Shown here: one piece after another, positions 46,392 through 57,299 of the stretch
Layout: each line of letters opens with the position of its first letter
Position numbering within the stretch: position 1 is the first letter of the stretch
Source: Chlorops oryzae
Taxonomy: Eukaryota > Arthropoda > Insecta > Diptera > Chloropidae
Direction of reading: 5' to 3'
NCBI GenBank assembly: GCA_020466095.1
Contig: CM035806.1
Coordinates: forward strand, 68,747,283 to 68,811,282
Length of the DNA stretch: 64,000 bases
Made by a program: the position numbers and the translations under genes
Notes under the pieces: model-generated
Databases searched by the model: none
What the model saw: only the letters and a program-made list of their open reading frames with translations
What the model was told of the DNA's origin: nothing

Positions 46392-46580
46392 TTAACTAAC
46401 CTGTCCAATACCTGCGTAAGAAATATTGAAGCACAATGCACAAATCTTACATTTAGCGTTAAATTCACAATCAGGATCGCAAGTCAACCATTCATAACGC
46501 AATTCCCACTCCTTCTTGAATTTTTGTTTAGCCTTGGAGAATTTGGCTTTCTTCCTCGGCGTTGAAGGAGGTGAATTCAC
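46392..46580 (-). pseudogene. hAT transposase first exon (BED-finger start)
   Basis: The frame begins MNSPPSTPRKKAKFSKAKQK and contains WELRYEWLTC and CKICALCFNISYAGIGQ, the Trp and Cys-x2-Cys half of a BED-type zinc finger. It ends at a possible donor (ggacag|gttagt, 46398 region). The histidine half is in the next segment (45436 downwards). Without the TIR element the gap is only about 90 bp, the size of a short intron. Confidence 0.75.
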
Positions 46581-46600
46581 TCCGGTTCCATAACAATAAA

Positions 46601-47662
46601 CAAGTAAGAAAGCTAAAGTCGGTCAAGCCCGACTTTGAAATACCCAGCGTCCCGACATTATGAGCGCACTATGTTTTGCTTCTCTATTTGTGGGCGTGGC
46701 AGTGGGAGGGCAATATAAATTATTTCCCTACACCTTTCGTTCGCCTTGGTGAACCTATGTTGCAAATTTGAAGCTTCGACGCCTTTTACTTCGGAAGTTA
46801 CGAAAAATCTTCATTTGTGGGCGTGGCAGTGGGCGGGCCAAAAAAAAATTTTTGCTATACCTTTCATTCGCCTTGGTGAACCTATGTTGCGAATTGGAAG
46901 CTTCTACGCCTTTTACTTCGGAAGTTACGAGCAATCTTCATTTGTGGGCGTGGCAGTGGGCGGGCCATAAAAAAATTTTCCTACACCTTTCATTCGCCTT
47001 GGTGAACCTATGTTGCGAATTTGAAGCTTCTATGCCTTTTACTTCGGAAGTTATGAAAATTCTCTATTTGTGGGCGTGGAAGTGGGCGGGCTACATAAAT
47101 TTTTGTTCCTACACCTTTCATTTGCCTTGGTCAACCTATGCTGCGAATTTGAAGCTTCTACGCCTTTTAATTCACAAGTTACGATAAGCCCTTTTTTTTG
47201 GGCTTATTTGTGGGCGTGGCTCGAGGAGGGCGGCGTCCATTTTTTGCCAGGAAATGTCCTTTTTCGTAGTTTACCAGCACACCACATATCAATGGAATGT
47301 GTTGAGTGGTTCGCAAGTTACAAGCATTTTATTGAAAACACAATAAATTCATTTGTGGGCGTGGCAGTGGGCGGATGTCTTCCATTTTTACTTAGGATCA
47401 TACTCGGATCCCGATATACCTGTGTGCCAAATTTCGACTTGATTAGTCCAGCCGTTTCGGAGGACATCCGACCACGGACGGACGGACAGACGGACGGACG
47501 GACAGACGGACAGACGGACGGACGGACAGACGGACATGTCTAAATCGATTCAGTTTTTGATCTTGATCATTTCTATATATATTTTTCTATATCTCCGGAG
47601 CTTAATTCTCCCTGTTACAAGATTTGCACAAAACTAATATACCCCGCTTACGCTGGGTATAA
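46601..47662 (-). mobile_element. Family A element, copy A7
   Basis: The 3' end caagtaagaaagctaaagtc with hairpin is at 46601 and the 5' end cgctgggtata at about 47660. Five tandem units lie at 46690-47200 and the (GTCY)n tract at 47475-47536. It sits just upstream of the hAT start codon and would have separated the gene from its promoter. Confidence 0.87.
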
Positions 47663-47844
47663 AAAGAACGAAAAATAATGCTCTGTTGAGCATCGCACGC
47701 TTATTTTGACAGTACTACAATGCGTTTTGACAGTTTAACATTGATAGTTTCTGACTAACAAGAGGGCTACACGACACATTGTATCTAAAACGCAATTTAC
47801 ACCGAAAGCAACATGACTGTAGCACAACACTCGTGATCACTTTT

Positions 47845-48778
47845 TATACCCAGCGTAAGCGGGGTATATTAGTTTTGTGCAAATCTTGTAACAGGGAGAA
47901 TTAAGCTCCGGAGATATAGAAAAATATATATAGAAATGATCAAGATCAAAAACTGAATCGATTTAGACATGTCCGTCTGTCCGTCCGTCCGTCTGTCCGT
48001 CTGTCCGTCCGTCCGTCTGTCCGTCCGTCCGTGGTCGGATGTCCTCCGAAACGGCTGGACTAATCAAGTCGAAATTTGGCACACAGGTATATCGGGATCC
48101 GAGTATGATCCTAAGTAAAAATGGAAGACATCCGCCCACTGCCACGCCCACAAATGAATTTATTGTGTTTTCAGTAAAATGCTTGTAACTTGCGAGCCAC
48201 TCAACATATTCCATTAATATTTGGTGTGCTGGTAAACTACGAAAAGGGACATATCCTGGAAAAAAATGGACGCCGCCCTCCTCGAGCCACGCCCACAAAT
48301 AAGCCCAAAAATAAGGGCTTATCATAACTTCCGAAGTAAAAGGCGTAGAAGCTTCAAATTCGCAACATAGGTTCACCAAGGCGAATAAAAGGTGTAGGTA
48401 AAAATTTTATGTGGCCTGCCCACTGCCACGCCCACAAATGAAGATTTTTCGTAACTTCCGAAGTAAAAGGCGTAGAAGCTTCAAGTTCGCAACATAGGTT
48501 CACCAAGGCGAATGAAAGGTGCAGGAAAAAATTTTATGTGGCCCGCCCACTGCCACGCCCACAAATGAAGATGTTTCGTAACTTCCGAAGTAAAAGGCGT
48601 AGAAGCTTCAAATTCGCAACATAGGTTCACCAAGGCGAATGAAAGGTGTAGGGAAATAATTTATGTTGCCCTCCCACTGCCATGTCCACAAAAAGAGAAG
48701 CAAAACATTGTGCGCTCATAATGTCGGGACGCTGGGTATTTCAAAGTCGGGCTTGACCGACTTTAGCTTTCTTACTTG
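47845..48778 (+). mobile_element. Family A element, copy A8
   Basis: It runs from TTATACCCAGCG to the perfect hairpin and CTTACTTG (48778). The (GTCY)n tract is at 47972-48032. With A7 it forms an inverted pair about 180 bp apart. The (GTCY)n regions of A7 and A8 share unusual bases (gtcggatgtcctcc), so they may be close relatives. Confidence 0.87.
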
Positions 48779-48865
48779 TTTAACAACAGTATTTTGTATA
48801 CTGTTTGTTTGTTGAACAGTAAAAAGTATAATACTGTTTTTAACACTATGGTTGGCAAGCCTAAT

Positions 48866-50003
48866 TGTACCTGTTTTTGAGTACGACTTGGAGCCGCTGG
48901 CGGATCATTTCTTTTTAGCCTCAAATGGTGAGATGGATTTGATAGTCTACGCGTGAGTGGATTTACGTGAGCTTCCAGTTTGTTTACAAAAATACTTTTC
49001 TTTGACTTTGGCGAACTCCATTTTAACCAGTTCTACGTTAAGTTCTCTATAAATTCTTTCATTTGAAATAAACTTAGGAGCTCCGGTTATAGTCCTTAGG
49101 ATTTTTGACTGAGCTCTTTGCAGGATATCTATGTTGGAATTGCTTGCATTTCCATACAATTGCAAGACATACGTCCATATTGGTTATACTATATGACTTG
49201 TTTGTATAGGAGGATTTTTTGTTCCATTTTAAGAGGAGAGCGATTATTAATTAATTAGTGCAAGGTTTTGGCTTTAAGTTTCATTTGGGTTCTCTTGGCA
49301 TCGATATGCTTGCGCCATGTCACTCGCTTATCCAAGTGAATTCCGAGGTAAGTAACTTCTTCACTTTGAGGGACGCGTGTGTTATTAAGGAAAATGTCCG
49401 GAGAAGATTTTCTGTTACGCGTGAATGTTAATGCCGACAATTAAGCTCATTTATATTAATTCGCCATTTTGACAGCCAGTCTTGGATTTCGCTGAAATGA
49501 TTTTGGAGCTTAGAAGTTGCGACTTTTATATCCTTGTGTCGGCTTAATATCGCTGTGTCATCAACGAATGTTGAAACTGTTATTCGATCACTAATAGGAA
49601 TATCTGCAGTATACAAGAGATAAAGAAAAGGCCCTCCAACACTTTTTAAGTATGACTCAAAGATCGCGTGGAAAATTTAAGGAAGAAAATTTCGGATTTT
49701 GTATAGCAATCCTTCATGACAGACTTTGTCGAACGCTTGTTGTACGTCCAAGAATACTGCTGAGCAGTACTCCCGATGCTCATAGGCAAGTAGAATTTCA
49801 CTTGTAATACGATTTACCTGTTCAATAGTACCATGTTGTTTTCTAAAACCGAATTGATGGGAGAGAATAACTATATGTTCTTGCAGGTATATTGTTAATT
49901 TGGATATTAGTAGTTTTTCGAATAATTTTGAGAGGCTATGGAGCAGGCTATTAGGTCTATAAGAGGAAGTTTGGGTAGGATCTTTTCCCGGCTTAGGAAC
50001 CAT
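48866..50003 (-). pseudogene. J2 ORF2 reverse transcriptase and C-terminal region, broken
   Basis: Segment 49677-50003: SKLFEKLLISKL, SHQFGFRKQHGTIEQV and FLDVQQAFDKVCHEGL. Segment 49428-49616: TADIPISDRITVSTFVDDTAI, where the usual F/YADD catalytic box reads FVDD. Segment 49255-49440: VTYLGIHLDKRVTWRKHID. Segment 48947-49165: MQLYGNASNSNIDILQRAQSKI. Around 49620-49677 the AGVPQG block is deleted. Several frame changes show it is dead. Confidence 0.85.
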
Positions 50004-50144
50004 TTTAATTACCGACCGTTTTCAATCTTTCGGGAAGTAACCGTTCTTTATGCTAGAAATAAAAAGGACTGTTAAAAATGCTACTGCTACTGAAGGTATA
50101 TTTTTAAACAATTTTGAAGTGATGAGATCATGCCCTGGGGCTTT

Positions 50145-50448
50145 TTATACCCAGCGTAAGTGAGGTATATTAGTTTTGTGAGAATCTTGTAACAGGGAGA
50201 ACTAAGCTCCGGAGATATAGACAAATATATATAGAAATGATCAGGATCAAAAACTGAATCGATTTAGACATGTCCGTCCGTCCGTCCGTCTGTCCTGTCT
50301 GTCCTGTCTGTCCTGTCTGTCCTGTCTGTCTGTCTGTCTGTCCGTCCGTCCGTCCGTCCGTGGTCGGATCTCCTCCGAAACGGCTGGACCAATTAGTCGA
50401 AATTTGGCACAAAGGTATATCGCGGTCCGAGTATGATCGTAAGTAAAA
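50145..50448 (+). mobile_element. Family A element, copy A9, 3' truncated
   Basis: The 5' end TTATACCCAGCG is intact, and the copy stops after 'gtatgatcgtaagtaaaatggga' at about 50448. Its (GTCY)n tract (50273-50360) contains a local expansion of 'tgtcctgtc', a different unit from the usual 4-mers. Confidence 0.8.
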
Positions 50449-50869
50449 TGGGACTTTGACTTCAGTTAAGAATCTGTGGAAAACAGATTTCTATAAGTTA
50501 ATTCAAGTAACGTTCAATCAAGAGTAACTGAGCCTTGAGAGCGTGTGAAAGCAATAAGCTTTTTGCTACTGCAGAGAAGAGCAGAATGAACGCAAATAAA
50601 ACAAACTTCAGCCAGGAAGTAGGGCTCTTCGTGATCGTACGAGGAATACACGACTACGCGAAAACACTCTGCGTGCAAACGCTAATGAGAATGAAATAGG
50701 AGGTGTTGAAGAGGAAAAAAAAAATAACAAATAAAATATACAAAATAAAAATATGAAAAACTAAAAAACAAATCCAAAACTATCTTTAGAAATTCATGTT
50801 CGTTTGTATGTATCTTGCTTAAAGTTATGTTAAATTTTATCTTTTTTGTTTAGGTGGTATTTGTGTTCT
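50449..50869. other. Unassigned segment inserted in J2
   Basis: It lies between the truncated A9 and the resumption of J2 coding sequence, and contains an A-rich run at 50710-50770. A retroelement LTR fragment is possible, but no ends were identified. Confidence 0.3.
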
Positions 50870-51432
50870 AGGAATCGACCGAATGTGTCGGTCGACTGGG
50901 CTTACTAGTTCGTTTTAAATTGTATTATTAACTTCACTTTGAGTGATTTTAACGCGAATCCTACGTGTGTTTTCAGGTTGTACTGGGAGAGTATATTCGA
51001 TAGTACTGAGATTTGGTTGGAAAACTTTACTCAGGTGCAATGCAAAGGCCGTCGCTTTTCTTCGTCAGAGCGTGCCCAACCATAGTTTGGTCGCCGAATA
51101 GGCTACTCACTGTGCACCGGGGTCTTCAAACCGCGGGTCGCTAACCATTAAGACTCATGATTTGAGCCTCTGGGTGTAAGATTTTGTACAAAGTTCTGTT
51201 GTTCTTTCTCTTTTTCGGTGGATAGGGCTACTCTTAGCATTTTTCCGGCTTCCTTAAGTTTAAGTTTGGCCGATGGTGAGCGGGTTCGTTGCCATTCGCA
51301 CCTACATCTACATTTTTCGGCCACGAGATTTTCAATTTCTCTATTTGTCAGGTTTTTACCTATTCCCCCCTGATTGAACTGAACTTGAACTTGAAAAATT
51401 TTTGAATAAACATCCAATGAGGCAAGCTTCAA
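50870..51432 (-). pseudogene. J2 ORF2 linker region, broken
   Basis: The minus strand encodes CEWQRTRSPSAKLKLKEAGK and CTVSSLFGDQTMVGHAL, then LHLSKVFQPN, the linker between endonuclease and reverse transcriptase in Jockey-type proteins (compare J1 REWQQCRSPVARLRYKAA). The frames change along the way. Confidence 0.7.
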
Positions 51433-51599
51433 CTTGTTCTGCCTAAAAAATCATGCCTTATCTTCATCTCCATGACTTCAGTAGCGATAAGTCAACTCCA
51501 GCTCTAGCCCAATGTTTACATATTGAACTATATATGCTCTCCTTCCGTACAGTTTCTCACCCCCTCACCCCTTCAATGAGGCTCAATGCGAACCTTCTC

Positions 51600-51745
51600 A
51601 TATAAACCTCCAAAAAAATTTCCAAAGACCTAAATGTGTGTCATCTCATACAAACCAATCAAAATTTTGTAAGACTTAAATGTGCGTCTTTTCATACAAA
51701 CCAACCAAAATTTTCTAGGACTTCAATGTGCGTCTTTTTCCGATT
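51600..51745. repeat. ~47-bp tandem repeat
   Basis: 'cttaaatgtgcgtcttttcatacaaaccaaccaaaattttgta' repeats about three times with small changes, between J2 ORF2 and ORF1. Confidence 0.7.
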
Positions 51746-53048
51746 TTCCATACAAAAAAATGTTGCACACCCAGAACGAACATATCTCCCCTACTTTGTT
51801 GCTATTGGACTGATATGGAATTTGAGTGTTGGTTGTACCTATCTTCAGAGCACTAGCATAGGACACACTTGGTTTAGCTGAAGAATTTTCTGTAGCTTTT
51901 TGATTAGCTGGAGCCTCAAGGAAAACAATTTTATTTTGAGGATTACGTGCAGTTTGCTTTTGCTGCAATAAACGGCTTTTTAGTTCCTTATAAATAGGAC
52001 AACCTCTGTAATTTGCGGAGTGGTCACCCCCGCAGTTGCTACACTTCTTTATATTTTCGTCATTGCAACCTTTGAAGGTACAGTTGGAAGAATTATGTAA
52101 TTCTCCACATACCACACAGACCACACGTAGGGTGCAATAAGTCTTTGTATGTCCATACTCCTGGCAGTTAGTACATTGGACTGGTCCACTTCGCTTAAGA
52201 AGCTCCTCAACAACAATTGCACGGTGTAAAAGGTACCGCAGGTTATATTAATATAGTTCAACTTTGAACATTGGCTGAGGTACATTTTCCCTATTAAATA
52301 TGTTAATAATAGATTTTACTTGGAATCCATTCTCTTCAAGCGCTTGCTTTATTTCAGATATTGGAATTTCTGATTCCAGGCCCTTTATTACAACGGACAG
52401 ACCTTTGCTAGATTTTAGCTGGAAAGTGTAGTAACTCTTTTTCTTTTCATCGAAGTGCTTTGTAACAAGTCGATAGTTACTTTATTTATAGACCTGAATT
52501 TTGGTCTCGTGGATGTTTCCCCTAATTAGCGGAACAATATGGAATGAACCTTTACCTATTATTTGAGTAAGGCCTTCTACCAATACATTGGAGCTACACT
52601 CACGAAGATGTATTGGAGGAGGTTTTTGCTCTCGTGGAGAATTTTCCTTCTCACAAGTTTCTGCGTTATCTGTAACACTGAGTGCTGCAAATCTATTTCT
52701 TTTTAAAACATTTGAAGGAGTAGAAGCTGACATTGTTTTTGTAATTTTGGTTTTGCCTTCATTCGTTTTTTGTGGGCTTAGTTTTCTTTTAATAGTGATA
52801 TAGCGGTCCATTCCTGTCTGGATTGCCGATTCGTTTGAATTTTCGCTAGCGTTATTAGCTGCTGCGATACTAGTTTTAGTTTCTTTGTTTGTTTGTGTTG
52901 ATGTTGCTCGCACTGCAAGCCACTGAGAGTCGCTATGTATGCGTTTTTCAAGCGAAGTATTTACTTCGTTTATTGTTATGTAAGCGTTCCTAGCATTAGG
53001 CTCACTTATTGAATGACGACGTGTGCGTAAGGAGCTTTTGCTTGGCAT
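51730..53048 (-). pseudogene. J2 ORF1 gag-like protein, broken
   Basis: Segment 52482-53048 (188 codons) is a Ser/Thr-rich N-terminus ending PPPIHLRECSSN..GLTQIIGKGSFHIVPL, then an in-frame TAA. Beyond it the frame continues with ALEENGFQVKSIINIFNREN, matching the fold that precedes zinc knuckles in Jockey ORF1. Three knuckles follow: CTNCQEYGHTKTYC, CVVCGELHNSSNC and CSNCGGDHSANYRGC. Such proteins bind element RNA. At least two stops break it. Confidence 0.85.
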
Positions 53049-53179
53049 GCGTACGTTTGTAAGAACGTTAGTCGACTTTGAAGCTGAGCTTTGAAAAGCA
53101 CCAGCTTCAAAGCTCGTATCGGTTCGTGTCTAGGGTGATACTTATGTCTGGCGTTTGTGGAAAAGAAAAGAAGAAGAAA

Positions 53180-53507
53180 AAGCTATAAGCTTAAGGTAAA
53201 ATATGAAATTTCATTAAAATAAAAGACTACGATTTTAGAAAAGTTTTTGTGAAATTCATTACAGACCCTAGTACTGGAGTTCCCCTTAAAAATCCGATCG
53301 GGTCAATTCTCGAACTTGTTCTTACTCATGTCCCCGTGAGTACGCATACCGAATTTTGTCAAAATAGCTCAACTCCTTCGATAAGAAAACTGTATACAGA
53401 CAGACAGACGGACGGACGGACGGACAGACTGGTCTCGACTGATCCTGGGTGTTACACACAACCACACAAACGCAATATACCCTCGACACAGAATGTGTCG
53501 GGTATAA
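53180..53507 (-). mobile_element. Family B element, copy B8, 3' truncated
   Basis: The 5' end TTATACCCGACACATTCTG is at 53507. A short (GTCY)n tract lies at 53402-53428, and the body up to 'agtactgg' and 'attttagaaaagttttt' extends to about 53195. The 3' half including the hairpin is missing. Confidence 0.8.
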
Positions 53508-54110
53508 ATATGGGTAGAAAAAAATCATCGCCAACCAATCTGGGTGTCTTTTGTGCCTAAGTGGCATTTTCTGTTTTCTAAGTTATTTGCTTGTCCCATG
53601 TTTTCATCACTTTATACATGCCTCATCCTGTGTATTGTCCTGGTGCTTATGCAGCTCCACAATGAGCTTATTTGTCGTTTTCACTGTCATATTATGCAAA
53701 TAGAATAAACGTCATTATTGCATTGTTTCCGACGTCGGGAGCAAGGGAAGTAGAATTCTTGAAATAAGACACGGCAAAGAAGGCAAAAATATAGAGAGAG
53801 TGGATATTAAATACTTTCTTACTCTTAAGAATCCGGAGAAGAAGAAGGAAAAGGAAAAAAAATTTGAGATCATTAAACAGTAAAGAAGAAAGATTTTCAC
53901 TCGAATTTATTGCAGAAAAGAATTTGAGAGGGCTTTAAAGGCTCATCGCCAAGGCTCTTTCGCGTTTTTAGGAAGTTTGAAGGATTTTCAATGACTTCAG
54001 TATGGCCTAGGATCAATCGAATTTTATGAGCGATCTTTCCTCTTGCAGGCACTAACGTAAAGAGAAGAGGGCGAAGGGTGCCAAATCATATGTTAATTTA
54101 AATAATGGTC
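53508..54110. other. Unassigned sequence
   Basis: Purine-rich on the plus strand at 53730-53960. No gene or repeat family was recognised. Confidence 0.3.
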
Positions 54111-54828
54111 TTTTGGGCGATTCCGCTATACACGATTTTCGATACTAATTTTTTATTTACGATAAAAGTGGTTTTTTTTGTCAATAGTACAAAGAAGAAA
54201 GTCGAAATTTAATATTAACTTTATTTATATTTGATTTAACTCCATATTTCATTTATTGGCGCGTTTGAAAGTATTACTATTCGAAAAGTCTGGCAAAACT
54301 TTAAAGTCATACCTTTTTAAACTGTAACAAAACAGCTGTTGCCGACAGTTTGACGTTACATTTTACCGACTAAATTGAAATAGGAATATTAATTTATCCT
54401 CGCGTTGAAAAAAAAGTTATTATATGTTGTTATTTATTAAGCATTATTGATTCTTAAAATACACTGTTGACTTGTTGCACCCGCGATACAAAAAGTGTAA
54501 AAGTTTACTTTTTTCACAGAAATAAAGAGCTAACATTCCGAAACTTCGTGAAAGTAAGAAGAAACCAAAACTATACATAAATTAATCGTTTTTAAAAGTG
54601 TAGTGATTGCCAGGCTAAAATAATCGATAATTGGTTGCACCCGCGATTTTGATGTCAGATCGCGGGGGTAACTGTTTGTCATTTAACCTTCTTGTGCGAT
54701 TTACTACATATTTCGATATTTTGTTATGCCCTGACTAATAATATATGCTGAAAACCATCGTTAACAGTGTCCTAGAATTTCCCACACGGCATGTTATATT
54801 GCTTCTGCAAGAATAATGTTGCAGTAAT

Positions 54829-56062
54829 CAGGCGCGCAGCCAGGATTTCAATTTGGGGGGGGTTCGCAGAAAATTTTTCTAAATATTTTTTGTTTTTATT
54901 TTCGTAAAAAGCTTACAAAATATATAATTAAAATATATTTACATAAATATTTTACATTTTTATAAGGTGTACAAAGTAAAAAAAAGTATTTTCGAAGGAA
55001 CTTATTCAATTTAAAGTGCAATGTTAAGTCTGCGCCTGCTTTCAGCAAGTTTATTTAGTATGTCCTCTACACTGGGAGTAAGATCTCGATGGACGTAGAG
55101 GAGTGCTAAGGCATTTAACCTCTGTTCTGTCATTGTAGATCTAAGATAAGTTTTGAAACGGCGGAGAGTTGAAAACGAACTCTCATTTTCACATGTGGTT
55201 ATTGGAAGAGTAGCCAAAATAGTTAATAAAATAAAAATAGTTGGTAAAATATCTTTTTTACAAAATTTTATAGCGTCAAACACTGTTTTTGGTCTTTCAT
55301 TTTTTTCTAAATTATTAATTAATTTATACCAAATAGTGAGCTCCATTTTTGAATCATCAAAATTTCCCTCTAAATCATCTTGATAAAACTGAAAGAGTTT
55401 TTTAAATTTGTCTAAAAAATCATCAACTTTTGCAGTATCGCTTTGAGGAAATAAAACTTGAAAACCAAGAAGAATATCCTTGTGTTTTGAAAAGCGATTG
55501 GTTAAGTTGACAATAAATGCATCCACAAAAGGTAAATAAAGGGAAATACGATAATAATATTCAACACTTTTAGTATGAAAATGTGCTTCGTGGTCCTGAG
55601 AATGTGCGAGCCTAGGTTTTTTCAAAATAAGTCCGCTTGATAAAGCTTGCTTCTCAGCGTTTTTAAACAATTTCTGAAATTCTTCCTCAGCGTTACTTCT
55701 TAAGGTTTGAATATTCTCTAAGCATATATCTGCTAGGACAACAGCATATTTGAGATCAATGTTTCTACCTTGTAAATATTTACATAGAACAAATGTGTAA
55801 CTAAAAACTTGATTTATACAATGAAGAGATATAAGAAATTCGCCTTTTTGTAAGGCACATTTTAATAAATTAGACTGACTTGACACATTTTGATCATTCC
55901 AAGAGGAAATTCGGTCAAGAACTAAAATTATTGCATCATAAAACTTAATAAAAGAGTTTGTAGGACGGCGATGTAGAAATGTAAGCTGTGTCGTGTATTT
56001 TTTCCTTAATTTGGGGGGGGGGGGGTTTGAACCCCCAAAACTCCCCCCTGGCTGCGCGCCTG
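54829..56062 (-). mobile_element. hAT element, internally deleted, with perfect 8-bp duplication
   Basis: The ends are CAGGCGCGCAGCCAGG and its complement, followed internally by G-runs (and C-runs at the other end). GCAGTAAT lies directly outside both ends (54821-54828, 56063-56070). At 1234 bp it is far shorter than an autonomous hAT. Confidence 0.93.
55011..56062 (-). pseudogene. hAT transposase C-terminal half (ZMYM1-like)
   Basis: One long minus-strand frame covers nearly the whole element and runs out through its end. After a junk start (GAQPGGSFGGSNPPPPKLRK, translated terminus) comes the C-terminal part of a TTF/ZMYM1-type hAT transposase: NSFIKFYDAIILVLDRISSW, KKPRLAHSQDHEAHF, YYRISLYLPFVDAFI, and the dimerisation block TTCENESSFSTLRRFKTYLR. 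The N-terminal zinc finger and the first catalytic Asp region are missing, so it cannot transpose alone. Confidence 0.85.
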
Positions 56063-56471
56063 GCAGTAATATTATAACAATGTAAAAGTTATAATATTGA
56101 AAGTGTAACAGTGCTGTAATGTTGCAGCAGTGTTGCATTTACAATATTAATAATAAAATGTTGCTACAATATTGCATATATAATACATATACATATATAA
56201 TGAAAAGGCGGACATTCACATATTACAGCAACATTACTACAATGTGCAATATTGCAGAATCAATACTGCTGCAATATTGTAGCAATTTAAAATGCCGACT
56301 GGGTTTATGACTTAGCTCGCAGGTACTGTAAGAACATCTTCTTAAAATATGTGGCAAAATAGAAATTAATAAAAAGATATCCATGTTGGATGAACAATCG
56401 GAGGGCTGAAACATATATCAAGCATTCAATCAAAACATTTCTTCCAATTTGAAGAGACTCGTAGCATTTCT

Positions 56472-56759
56472 GTGGTGCGCATCTCACGGTCTCCTTTTAA
56501 ATGCAAATTGGTTTTGAAGTCGCCAAAAAGCCCCACTAATACAGAAAGTGATTGGAGTGATGACGACTTGGAGCCTCTTTCAAATCTCAAAATACGAAAA
56601 GAAACTCTGCATCCTGATACATCTGTGCCTTTAGTTTCGGATCAGAGAAATTCTTTATTACCCCTTAAAAAGAAATGCAGCGTTTTCGATTTTAACAGTG
56701 ATTCAGATACTGAATTTATAAATGAAACTCCATTAACGTCTTTTCAAGCTTCAGAATAA
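56472..56759 (+). pseudogene. Small open frame inside the 54.1 kb element, unknown
   Basis: The 95-codon frame is Ser/Asp-rich (ESDWSDDDLEPLSNLKIRK, CSVFDFNSDSDTEFIN), with codon use more protein-like than its surroundings. It resembles no domain I know. It could be the remains of an N-terminal transposase segment from the autonomous parent, or chance. Confidence 0.35.
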
Positions 56760-57299
56760 TGACGATGAGCAAGTTGATGTTGCACCCGCGATTCATATAA
56801 AAATGAATAACTCCTTGTTTATTTTTCTCTAGTTAACACTTTTCATTTCCTGTAGTTTGTTAAATATACATCTAACAAAATATTAAGGCATAACACATAA
56901 AATGTATCACAATTAACAGATTTATGCGTTTTTTGTCTCTGATCTAGAAACGTTGGGCCAAATTTGTTGCACCCGCGATGGCAATTTGAATCATTCTCAG
57001 GACTTTAATAGTATTATTTTGAAATACTTGTGACCTAATATGCCATGAAAATATTAAGATGTAGCCCTTTCAAGACTATTTTTATTAAAAATGTTTTTTA
57101 TTTAGTTACATGAAACTAAAACATACGTGTAAATGTTGCACCCGCGATAATGGAATCGCCCTTTTAATTTAGGGCGGGATGGCATTTCCTCCATTGTGCC
57201 GCCATTGCATGGCTTGTGTCCCGGGCGCCGAAATGTCTCGCTACGCCAAGTGCACTGCTTACAGGGTACAATATTGAACTTGGTAATTGGCAATGGTTT

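Larger units (their letters stand above)
43596..48864 (-). mobile_element. hAT transposon containing three later insertions
   Basis: The left end AAGGGTTGCCACC (43596) and the right end (complement TTAGGCTTGCCAACC, about 48864) resemble hAT termini. Both ends carry repeated sub-terminal 'acagtat' words (43645-43680; 48785-48842). Flanking 'attgcatc' and 'attgtacc' may be a decayed 8-bp duplication. Inside are the transposase pieces, the TIR element at 45.5 kb and A copies at 46.6 and 47.8 kb. Removing them leaves about 2.4 kb, a normal hAT size. Confidence 0.65.
42301..53130 (-). mobile_element. Jockey-like non-LTR retrotransposon J2, split into parts by later insertions
   Basis: Going 5' to 3' on the minus strand: ORF1 (53048-51730), ORF2 linker (51432-50870), foreign DNA with an A copy (about 50870-50145), reverse transcriptase and C-terminal region (50003-48866), a hAT element (48864-43596), the 3' end (43595-43292), a pogo-like MITE (43291-42457), and the 3' terminus with A-rich tail (T-run 42300-42313). 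The 3' end is recognised because it matches J1. Endonuclease appears lost. Confidence 0.7.
54115..57161. mobile_element. Element with GGGCGATTCC ends and five copies of GTTGCACCCGCGAT
   Basis: The ends are GGGCGATTCCGCTATAC (54115) and the complement of GGGCGATTCCATTATC (57161). TTTT flanks both sides, a possible 4-bp duplication. The 14-mer GTTGCACCCGCGAT occurs in the same direction at 54474, 54634, 56779, 56966 and 57135: two near the left end and three near the right, 160-190 bp apart within each group. An inverted partial copy (atcgcggggg) is at 54659. No transposase of its own was seen. A deleted hAT is nested at 54829-56062. Confidence 0.72.
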
